A stretch of DNA of 14,032 bases from Paracoccaceae bacterium. Its GTDB lineage: Bacteria; Pseudomonadota; Alphaproteobacteria; Rhodobacterales; Rhodobacteraceae. The notes beneath the pieces are model-generated. The model did no database searches and was not told the origin of the DNA. It worked only from the letters and a program-made list of their open reading frames with translations. This document shows, in pieces, positions 6,581 through 12,904 of the stretch (position 1 is the stretch's first letter; the number at the start of each line of letters is the position of its first letter). A program made the translations under genes and the position numbers. The DNA lies in the NCBI GenBank assembly GCA_003561595.1, contig PWWF01000424.1:1-14032 (forward strand), read 5' to 3'.

Positions 6581-7317
6581 GCGGTTGGGCCAGAAAGCGG
6601 TTCTGGAAAGAGGTTGCGGTCTGCACGGCAGAGGGCGGGTTTTCCGTGGCGCTGGACGGGCACGCGGTCCGCACACCGGCCAAGGCCCCGCTGGTCGTGC
6701 CGACCCGTAGACTTGCGGAAATGCTGGCCGAGGAATGGCGCGCGCAGGGTGACACGCTGCAGCCAGAGGCAATGCCAGCGACCCGCGCGGCCAATGCGGC
6801 CATCGACAAGGTGCGCGGCCAGAAGGAAGAGGTCACCGAATTGCTGGCCGCCTATGGCGACAGCGATCTGGTATGCTACCGCGCCGAGGCGCCGCAAGCA
6901 CTGGTCGCGCGCGAGGCGCGGGCCTGGGACCCGCTGCTGGACTGGACCGCGCATCGCTACGGGCATCGCCCGGTGGCGCGCGTGGGTGTGATCCATGCCC
7001 CGCAGCCCAAGCCGCTGCTGGACAGTCTGCAGGCCGATATCGCGCGGCTCAACAGTTTTGAGCTGACGGCGTTTCACGATCTGGTCGCGATGTCAGGCTC
7101 TCTGATCATCGGGCTGGCAGTGCTGGACCAGTATGCGGGACCAGAGGAGCTGTGGCAGGCCTCTCGCATCGATGAGGATTGGCAGATCGAGCAATGGGGC
7201 GAGGATGAAGAGGCCGCCGCACTGGCCGAGGGGCGGCGCGAGAGCTTCCTGAATGCCGCGCGGTTCTATTTTGCCCTGCAGCCCGACGAGGCGCGGCTTG
7301 CGGCCAGCACCGACTGA
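6577..7317 (+). CDS. ATP12-family F1-ATPase assembly chaperone
   Basis: The 246-residue product matches ATP12, which in mitochondria chaperones the F1 alpha subunit; the alphaproteobacterial form is thought to do the same for the cytoplasmic F1. Characteristic stretches are RKRFWKEVAV (7-16), the substrate-like FSVALDGHAVRTPAKAPLVVP (22-42), AEEWRAQGDTLQPEAMPATRAAN (51-73) and the C-terminal LDQYAGPEELWQASRIDEDWQIEQWGED (183-210). A frame extension to 6550 exists, but the ATG at 6577 overlaps the upstream stop (ATGA), is preceded by GGGGAT and gives the usual N-terminus MSGWARKRFW, so I chose it. It ends the rluC operon; 636 bp without an intact gene follow. Confidence 0.95.
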   Translation: MSGWARKRFWKEVAVCTAEGGFSVALDGHAVRTPAKAPLVVPTRRLAEMLAEEWRAQGDTLQPEAMPATRAANAAIDKVRGQKEEVTELLAAYGDSDLVCYRAEAPQALVAREARAWDPLLDWTAHRYGHRPVARVGVIHAPQPKPLLDSLQADIARLNSFELTAFHDLVAMSGSLIIGLAVLDQYAGPEELWQASRIDEDWQIEQWGEDEEAAALAEGRRESFLNAARFYFALQPDEARLAASTD

Positions 7318-7953
7318 CGGCTGGCAAGCGCGGTGTGGAAGGCGGCCGCGCCCAGTATCAGATGCCGGGTGCCTTCCGGGGCTGTAATACCGCAGCTCGC
7401 GGCCCAAGGTTTCAGGTGAACGCCAGGTCTTGACGGAACTGCTTGGGCTTTGCGTTATGAATGCCGCTTGATGGCAGGATTCAGCGGGCCGTCGGCAGAT
7501 GCAAACCAGAACAATATTTGCAGCTTGTCTTTTCCTCCGGGGCGCGGATCTGATCCCGGTTTCCGCCCGCAAACTCCGACATGGGGCGCTTTCGCGATTT
7601 CAGAATTCACGAAGAGGATGCACTGGACAACAAGCGCTGACGTCGCCGGAATGCCTGATCGCTCGACAAACAGATCGTTGTGAAACACAGGGTGCGCAAA
7701 GACGAAGTCCAGCGGCTGATCATCAAAACACGAGTTCGGAACCTCTCGAAAGCGTTCGCGCCTTGCGGCGTCCCGCGTTGATCGCGATGGCATGGGTGTA
7801 TTCAACAAGTCTGCCAATACAGGAAATGCCAGCCGCCCAGGGTCCGTTGCTGTGGCCAAATTCGCGCCCATCAAGCGATGTCATGACAACGCCTGATGAA
7901 TATGACCGCTGCAACAGTGTGTCGCGGCAGGCCTCCAGGGTCGGACTGCGAGG
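7318..7953. other. gap without intact gene; probable decayed coding traces on the minus strand
   Basis: This stretch separates two convergent operons. No full gene, RNA gene or clear hairpin-plus-T terminator is visible. On the minus strand, the frame directly behind the dctM stop is open for about 230 nt (7723-7953) and looks protein-like (PTLEACRDTLL, MTSLDGREFGHSNGPWAAG, CIGRLVEYTHAIAINA). It stops at 7723, while another frame continues with PLDFVFAHPVFHNDLFVE near 7640-7720. A further short coding-like trace is at about 7320-7440 (LGRELRYYSP, then EGTRHLILGAAAFHTAL one base out of frame). I do not recognise the family. Codon choice looks native, so I infer a degraded gene, possibly once the partner enzyme of the TRAP transporter. 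Confidence 0.4.
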
Positions 7954-9201
7954 CTAGATAAGCAGCGGAAGATAGGCGATCAGCACCAGCACCAGAACCA
8001 GCACCGCCAGATAGGGCAACACGGCGCGTGCGATCCGTTCCAGCCCCAGCCCGGTGACTGATGAGGCCACATACAGGTTGATCGCCACGGGCGGCGTGAT
8101 CATCCCGATGGCCAGCCCGACCACGATGATGATGCCGAAATGCACTGGATCGATGCCCAGTTGCACGGCCAGCGGCAACAGGATCGGGGTGAGGATGATC
8201 AGCGCCGAGGCCGTCTCGATGAAGATGCCCGTCAGCAGGATCAGAAGCAGGATCAGCGCCAGCAACATCCATGTGTTTGTTGACAGGCCCAGCACGGAAT
8301 TGGCGATGGCAGAGGGCACCTGCCAGCTTGACAGCGCCCAGCTCAGCGCTGCTGAGGCCGAAATCACGATCATGATCACCGCCGTCGTCACCCCGGCGCG
8401 GATGAGCACATGATACAGGTCGCGCAGTGTCATGTCGCGATAGATGAACAGTGCGACGAAGATCGCATAATTGACAGCGATCACGGCGGCTTCCGACGGT
8501 GTGAAATAGCCCGAAAAGATGCCACCGAGGATGATCACGGGCGTCATCAGCCCCCAGAACGCGGCGCGGAAGCTGCGCCAGATGGTGCGCAGAGAAAAGG
8601 CGGCGCCGCGCGGATAGGCCCGCCGATAGCCCTGCACCAGCGCGATGGCCATCAGCCCCACGCCCATGGCGATGCCCGGAATGATGCCGGCCAGAAACAG
8701 CCGCGCGACCGATTCCTGCGCGATGACGGCATAGATGATCATCGGCACCGAGGGCGGGATCACCACACCGATGGTGCCGCTGGCCGCGATCAGGCTGGCC
8801 GCCGAAGCCGGGTCATAGCCCTTGCGCTGAAGCTCGGGGATCAGGGTCGAACTGACCGCCGCCGTAGTGGCCGCGCCAGAGCCGGATATCGCCGCGAAGA
8901 ACATGCCCGCCAGCACCGAGACGATCGACAAGCCGCCGCGCAGGAAGCCCAGAAGCGCCTCGGCCAGCGCGACCAGCCGCTGGCTGACCTGCCCCTTGGA
9001 CATGATGTCACCGGCAAGGATGAACATCGGAATCGCCACAAGCGCGAAAGAGTTGATGCCCTGAAACATCTGCTGCGGCATGACCAGAAGCGGCGTGCCC
9101 GACTGGTCAAGCGCGATCATCGTGCCCGCGCCGATGGCTACGGCAACCGGCACCCCCATCGCCAGAAACAGCACGAACAGCGCGAATAACAGCAGGCTCA
9201 C
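7954..9201 (-). CDS. dctM: TRAP transporter large permease subunit DctM
   Basis: The 415-residue inner-membrane protein has about 12 hydrophobic segments and the DctM signatures MFILAGDIMSKGQVSQRLV, GSGAATTAAVSSTLIPELQRKGYD, AASGTIGVVIPPSVPMIIYAV and GMITPPVAINLYVASSVTG. It is the ion-coupled transport channel (usually Na+ driven) of the tripartite carrier. A longer frame starts upstream at 9273, but the first 24 codons overlap dctQ and are not membrane-like; the GTG at 9201 shares GTGA with the dctQ stop and begins VSLLLFALFVLFLAMGVPV, the normal N-terminus. The gene is last in the dctPQM operon and intact. Confidence 0.95.
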   Translation of the reverse strand: MSLLLFALFVLFLAMGVPVAVAIGAGTMIALDQSGTPLLVMPQQMFQGINSFALVAIPMFILAGDIMSKGQVSQRLVALAEALLGFLRGGLSIVSVLAGMFFAAISGSGAATTAAVSSTLIPELQRKGYDPASAASLIAASGTIGVVIPPSVPMIIYAVIAQESVARLFLAGIIPGIAMGVGLMAIALVQGYRRAYPRGAAFSLRTIWRSFRAAFWGLMTPVIILGGIFSGYFTPSEAAVIAVNYAIFVALFIYRDMTLRDLYHVLIRAGVTTAVIMIVISASAALSWALSSWQVPSAIANSVLGLSTNTWMLLALILLLILLTGIFIETASALIILTPILLPLAVQLGIDPVHFGIIIVVGLAIGMITPPVAINLYVASSVTGLGLERIARAVLPYLAVLVLVLVLIAYLPLLI

Positions 9202-9701
9202 TGCCCTGTCCCCCCTTGCGCCGGAACCTTGTGACCCGCCGCCAGACGCAGCAGATCCGACAGCGCGAACCATGCCATCAGCGCGGCACTCAGCGGGATC
9301 ACGGCATAGACGCGCCCCATCGACAGGCGCAGCGACGCCGAGCGTTGCCTGCCCTGCGTGCCCATATAGTCAAGCCCCACCTTGACCAGCGCCAGCATGA
9401 AACCGATGACCACGACGCAGGCCGCAATGCGAACCAGCCGTGCAGTGCGGTCGGGCAGCGCATCGGCCAGCACGCCCACGGCAATATGGCGATGCTGTTG
9501 CCAGGCCAGCGCGGCACCCAGAAAGGTGATCCAGATCACCAGAAAGCGCGAAACCTCTTCCGTCCAGCCCAGCGCCCGGAAGAAAAGCCGCGATCCCACC
9601 TGAAGCGAGATCGCGACGATCAGCGCCGCCATCAGGAAAAAGAGAACGGGGCGAAGCACCGCCCCGATCCCCTTGTCGATCAGATCAAGCGCGCGCAGCA
9701 C
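9198..9701 (-). CDS. dctQ: TRAP transporter small permease subunit DctQ
   Basis: A 167-residue protein with four predicted transmembrane segments (about residues 17-37, 48-66, 88-110 and 131-153), the typical DctQ fold. WTEEVSRFLVIWITFLGAALAWQQHRHI is the conserved loop and helix of the family. It supports DctM and the binding protein in the inner membrane. The start is a GTG at 9701 that directly abuts the dctP stop codon with no spacer, and the stop overlaps the dctM GTG, so translation of the three cistrons is coupled. No in-frame ATG exists before the first membrane helix apart from internal ones. Confidence 0.93.
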   Translation of the reverse strand: MLRALDLIDKGIGAVLRPVLFFLMAALIVAISLQVGSRLFFRALGWTEEVSRFLVIWITFLGAALAWQQHRHIAVGVLADALPDRTARLVRIAACVVVIGFMLALVKVGLDYMGTQGRQRSASLRLSMGRVYAVIPLSAALMAWFALSDLLRLAAGHKVPAQGGTGQ

Positions 9702-10700
9702 TTACTCGAGCGCCGACAGGATCCGGCCCAGATATTCGCCATAGGCGTCGCCATAGCGCTCATAGATGGGCTGCGCGGCCTCTTGAAATGCGGCGAGGTC
9801 GGCATCGTCAACGATCTCCATGCCGCGCCCGCGCAGTTCGTCAAGCTGGCTTTCCTCCATCTCCATGTTGACCTGGCGCACATGGGCCGAGGCTTCGCGC
9901 GCGGCCTCGACCAGCACCTCCTGCGCGGCCTCTGGCATCCCGTCCCAGACGCCTTGCCCCATCACGAAGATCGCCGGCGAATAGGTATGGCGCGAGAGCG
10001 TCATGTAGCCCTGCGTCTCATCCAGGTTGAACGAGTGGATCACGCCCACCGGGTTTTCCTGCCCGTCGATGGTGCCCTGCTGCATGGCGGTCAGCGCCTC
10101 GGTCCAGGCCATCGGCTCGGCATTGGCGCCAAGCTCGCGGAAGGTATCGACATAGACGGGGTTTTCCATCACGCGGATGCGCATCCCGTCGATGTCTCCG
10201 GGCTCGCGCACGGGGCGCTGGCTGTTGGTCAGGTTGCGAAAGCCGCGCTCGGCATAGGCCAGACCCTTCAGATTCACCTCGCTCAGCCGGTCCAGCAGTT
10301 CCTGACCGATCTCGCCGTCAAGAATGCTGTAGGCCTCGTCCGCGCTGGCGAAGAGGAAGGGCAGTTCGAATACGGCGATCTCTTCAAGAAAATTCGCGAC
10401 CGGGCCATTGGTGATCACGCCCATATCCACAGTGCCGATCTGCATGCCTTCCAGCAAGGTACGCTCGTCGCCCAGCTCGGCATTGGGGTAGATCTCGATC
10501 GTGACGGCACCCTCGGTGCGCTCGGACACAAGCTCCTGGAACCGGGTGGCGGCGATGTGAAACGCGTCCTGCTCATTCACGACATGCGCAAGGCGCAGGG
10601 TTGTAGGGTCCATATCGGCAAAATCAGCCGCGGCCCAACCCGCTGTTGTCATCGCCAGAACCGCGCCAAGTGTCGTCGCTTTCGTCAGTGAGTTCATCAT
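9702..10700 (-). CDS. dctP: TRAP transporter periplasmic solute-binding protein DctP
   Basis: The 332-residue protein has a signal peptide (residues 1-24, cut near WAAA) and the DctP fold: TLRLAHVVNEQDAFHIAATRF, YPNAELGDERTLLEGMQIGTVDMG, LPFLF, RGFRNLTNSQRPV, DIDGMRIRVMENPVYVD, and the family motif MQQGTIDGQENPVG (206-219). The arginine in GMRIRV (about 176) is the residue that binds the substrate carboxylate in most members, so the ligand is probably an organic or sugar acid; which one cannot be told. The frame extends to 10769, but the ATG at 10700 is preceded nine bases upstream by a strong GGAGGAG and starts the signal peptide. First gene of the dctPQM operon. Confidence 0.95.
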   Translation of the reverse strand: MMNSLTKATTLGAVLAMTTAGWAAADFADMDPTTLRLAHVVNEQDAFHIAATRFQELVSERTEGAVTIEIYPNAELGDERTLLEGMQIGTVDMGVITNGPVANFLEEIAVFELPFLFASADEAYSILDGEIGQELLDRLSEVNLKGLAYAERGFRNLTNSQRPVREPGDIDGMRIRVMENPVYVDTFRELGANAEPMAWTEALTAMQQGTIDGQENPVGVIHSFNLDETQGYMTLSRHTYSPAIFVMGQGVWDGMPEAAQEVLVEAAREASAHVRQVNMEMEESQLDELRGRGMEIVDDADLAAFQEAAQPIYERYGDAYGEYLGRILSALE

Positions 10701-10709
10701 AATCCCAAT

Positions 10710-10716
10710 CTCCTCC
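10710..10716 (-). promoter_or_regulatory. strong Shine-Dalgarno sequence of dctP
   Basis: On the minus strand GGAGGAG lies nine bases before the ATG at 10700. It decides the start against the longer open frame. Confidence 0.75.
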
Positions 10717-10722
10717 CATGGG

Positions 10723-10739
10723 CCGACTTGCCGGGTCGG
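10723..10739 (-). promoter_or_regulatory. hairpin-forming inverted repeat in the dctP leader
   Basis: CCGAC and GTCGG flank a 7-base loop just upstream of the dctP ribosome binding site. In the mRNA this could form a short stem next to the Shine-Dalgarno sequence, or it could be an operator on DNA. The arms are only five bases, so it may be incidental. Confidence 0.25.
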
Positions 10740-10741
10740 AA

Positions 10742-10769
10742 TGGTTAGCAGAGCCTTGGGCGAGGTCAA
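10742..10769 (-). promoter_or_regulatory. possible sigma-70-type promoter of the dctPQM operon
   Basis: On the minus strand TTGACC (10764-10769) is followed after 16 bases by TAACCA (10742-10747), about 40 bases before the dctP start. The -35 box is good, the -10 box weak, so this is a tentative call. Confidence 0.3.
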
Positions 10770-10862
10770 GCCGACAGTGCGAATCAGGTCTGCCGCGGTT
10801 TTCTGTGGCGATATGAGCTTTGGCGCAGATCGCAGGCAAGGGCCGGTTTGCTGTCCATACTG

Positions 10863-11003
10863 TCAAGAGGTCACGACATGGTCCTTGCGCGCTCCGTCGA
10901 GGCTGACCTGCTTATCGCTGCCCATGTCCAGCGACGTGCCATCTGGCAGCGTGAGTTGACATTGCAGCGTGCCGGGGTTCGGGGGGCGATCGGGAATGCG
11001 CAT
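10863..11003 (-). CDS. small ORF of 46 codons, doubtful
   Basis: The frame runs from an ATG at 11003 to a TGA at 10863 and encodes MRIPDRPPNPGTLQCQLTLP, then DGTSLDMGSDKQVSLDGARK and a short tail. The middle reads like a real beta-strand-rich segment and codon choice is native. There is no Shine-Dalgarno sequence and no family I recognise. It could be a small protein, the tail of a decayed gene, or chance. It lies upstream of dctP on the same strand. Confidence 0.25.
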   Translation of the reverse strand: MRIPDRPPNPGTLQCQLTLPDGTSLDMGSDKQVSLDGARKDHVVTS

Positions 11004-11044
11004 CGGTGGGCGGGAAATGTTGCATCATATGGCTCGGATTGATC

Positions 11045-11056
11045 CGACGAACGTCG
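11045..11056. promoter_or_regulatory. perfect inverted repeat CGACG-AA-CGTCG
   Basis: Five-base arms with a two-base centre, eight bases left of the stronger palindrome. Their close pairing suggests a shared regulatory region, but short GC-rich dyads of this size arise easily in this genome. Confidence 0.35.
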
Positions 11057-11064
11057 AACAGTCA

Positions 11065-11082
11065 GGTCACACCAATGTGACC
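11065..11082. promoter_or_regulatory. perfect 7-bp-arm palindrome, candidate operator
   Basis: GGTCACACCAATGTGACC has perfect arms GGTCACA / TGTGACC around a four-base centre, the size and symmetry of a dimeric helix-turn-helix operator. It is about 155 bp before the 11238 start and about 365 bp before dctP, so the right-hand gene pair is the more likely target. I cannot name the regulator family. Confidence 0.5.
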
Positions 11083-11237
11083 GAAATTTCCCCGTCTTTT
11101 CAGACAGTTTTCATGGGTGAGGCCGCTTTTTCGCGCCTTGCGACGCTTGATCCGGGCAATCTGCCGTCCCAAGGTGCCGACGCACCGATCATCTGATAAG
11201 CCACGCCGTTCTAACTGAATTCAAAAGGAAAGATCGA

Positions 11238-12818
11238 ATGAAACCCGACACACGCCGCTTGTCCCTCCGCCATGCCATGACACTCGCCTCGGCGATCGCA
11301 CTCATGGCATACACTGTGCCGGTTGTAGCGGGGGACCACGGCGGCGCGCTTGACCATATCGACACGGATGCACCTCTCGACGCTGACATCCCGGCCCATC
11401 TCCAGGCTGTCCTTGGGCGGATCGGCGCAGAGATCGTCGCACAAGAGCGGCGCATGGAGGGCGACATCGTCGTCCTGCAGAATGTCCGGGTGATCGAGAC
11501 GGGCACCACGAGTGAAGAGCTGTGGATCGACGAAATCGGCATTGCGCAGCATGAGGATGGTGTGCATTCGGGGCTGATCGCGACGCGCCCGGACGGAGAT
11601 GTGCGCGGGAAACTCATCGATCACATCGCCGATGAGACGTATTATTTCGCCCTTAATGCCGGCGGCGCCGAACTCAGCTTGCGGACCCACAGCGATGAGC
11701 GCTTCGCAGCCGCGCTGCCCGCAGACCTGTTGCAATTCAGCGGCGGAAGTATCGATCGTGTGTTCCACGGGATGGAGGGCGCCCCGGGGATCGCCGCACT
11801 GCTGGAGGATTTCGCCCTCGATTTCGAGACATCCGCGCGCAGCCTCGACATGGGCGTCACTGCCAGCACCGCCAGCATCGACAGTGTAACCGATGCGGAA
11901 AGCATGACGGTGGCAATGGAAAATTTCAGCATCGCGGCGCGCAATGACGGGCTCGAACAGGACACGGACATGCTGTTCGACATGGAGGCGCTGCAGGACG
12001 GGGCGACACTGGAACTTGCGGGCCATGCCGAAAACATCACGACAGAGCAGCGCGCGGGCGATGCCGTGGCGCGCTCTTCGATGGAGCGGGCCGAACTGGA
12101 GGCATTCTATGGCATGGAAGAGCTTTCGCTGGTGCTGGAGACGACAGGGATTGACGCCGATGGGGGTGTTGCGCTTGCCTTCCTGCACCAGATGCTGGGG
12201 GATCCCGAAGCTGACGGACCTGCGGATCTGTCCCTGACCACCGACCGGCAACGCGTTGCGTTCAGCCTGCCCGCTTTGCCGGGTGAGGACGCGCAGGATA
12301 TCAATCTGGAATTTCTGCTCGATCAGGTCGCCCCCAGCGCGGATGTCTGGGCGATGATCGACCCGCAAGGCGCGCTGGATCGTGAACCGCTCAACCTCGC
12401 GCTGAACCTCAACGGAAGCGCAGTCGCCACACAGCACATCGTGAGTGCTGTGGGCAGCACCATCGGCGCTGTTTTCATGCAGGGTTCCCCTGAACAGCAG
12501 TTGCTCGGCGCGGTGGACAGGCTGGATGTTGCCCTGGATGGGCACCTGCAGGCGTTGGGCGCGCGCGTGTTGCTCGATGCCGACATGACCTATGATGCGG
12601 GCGACATGCTGCCACATCTGATTTCGACGCTCACGATGACCGGTGTCGAGGATGCGCTGGCAAGTGCCGCTGCGATCCCGTTTGTGGGTGAGGCTGCCGT
12701 GATGGGCGCGACAGAGGCGCTCGAGATGTTCACCATGCCGACGGATGATGGCGGTCGGATCATGGAGTTCGAGGGCAGGAGCGATGGCAGCGCAGTGCTG
12801 AACGACAACCCGATGTGA
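11238..12818 (+). CDS. exported acidic protein of unknown function, possibly DUF2125-like
   Basis: The 526-residue product starts with a clear signal peptide (basic MKPDTRRLSLRHAM, hydrophobic core at about 15-30, cut after VVA at residue 31), so it is periplasmic or cell-surface. The mature part is rich in Asp and Glu, contains no cysteine and has long runs of alternating pattern such as LNLALNLNGSAV and LDVALDGHLQALGA, suggesting extended beta structure. The C-terminus (MFTMPTDDGGRIMEFEGRSD) and general plan recall the DUF2125 proteins of Rhodobacterales, which are similar in size and also exported; this is an impression only. The ATG at 11238 follows AGGAA by seven bases. An SH3-domain gene follows after 86 bp with no terminator, so the two are probably co-transcribed. 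Confidence 0.85.
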   Translation: MKPDTRRLSLRHAMTLASAIALMAYTVPVVAGDHGGALDHIDTDAPLDADIPAHLQAVLGRIGAEIVAQERRMEGDIVVLQNVRVIETGTTSEELWIDEIGIAQHEDGVHSGLIATRPDGDVRGKLIDHIADETYYFALNAGGAELSLRTHSDERFAAALPADLLQFSGGSIDRVFHGMEGAPGIAALLEDFALDFETSARSLDMGVTASTASIDSVTDAESMTVAMENFSIAARNDGLEQDTDMLFDMEALQDGATLELAGHAENITTEQRAGDAVARSSMERAELEAFYGMEELSLVLETTGIDADGGVALAFLHQMLGDPEADGPADLSLTTDRQRVAFSLPALPGEDAQDINLEFLLDQVAPSADVWAMIDPQGALDREPLNLALNLNGSAVATQHIVSAVGSTIGAVFMQGSPEQQLLGAVDRLDVALDGHLQALGARVLLDADMTYDAGDMLPHLISTLTMTGVEDALASAAAIPFVGEAAVMGATEALEMFTMPTDDGGRIMEFEGRSDGSAVLNDNPM

Positions 12819-12904
12819 TGCTGCGTCCCGGGACCACCGGCGGTGCGCCGTGATGTGCTGCCCGTGGCTTACACGCCAACCATCGCGACCGAGAGGAGCC
12901 GGAA

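Larger units (their letters stand above)
10701..11237. other. 537-bp divergent intergenic region
   Basis: This gap separates the minus-strand dctPQM operon from the plus-strand secreted-protein genes and must hold both promoters. It contains the dctP leader, the doubtful 46-codon ORF and two adjacent inverted repeats at 11045-11056 and 11065-11082. I see no tRNA, terminator or riboswitch-like structure in it. Confidence 0.6.

Noticed and set aside
9216..10691. A 491-codon open frame on the plus strand
   Set aside because: It is antisense to dctQ and dctP, rich in His, Gln and Arg as expected of a shadow frame in GC-rich DNA, and has no domain.
10956..10961. TTGACA, a perfect -35 box on the plus strand
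   Set aside because: No acceptable -10 box follows at 16-18 bases; the sequence there is GC-rich.
11211..12617. A 468-codon minus-strand frame
   Set aside because: It is antisense to the 526-residue exported protein, which has a signal peptide and ribosome binding site; the minus frame has neither.
12819..12904. Short GC palindromes (for example GTCCCGGGAC) as a terminator between the two secreted-protein genes
   Set aside because: No stem of useful length followed by a T run; the spacer more likely belongs to one transcript.
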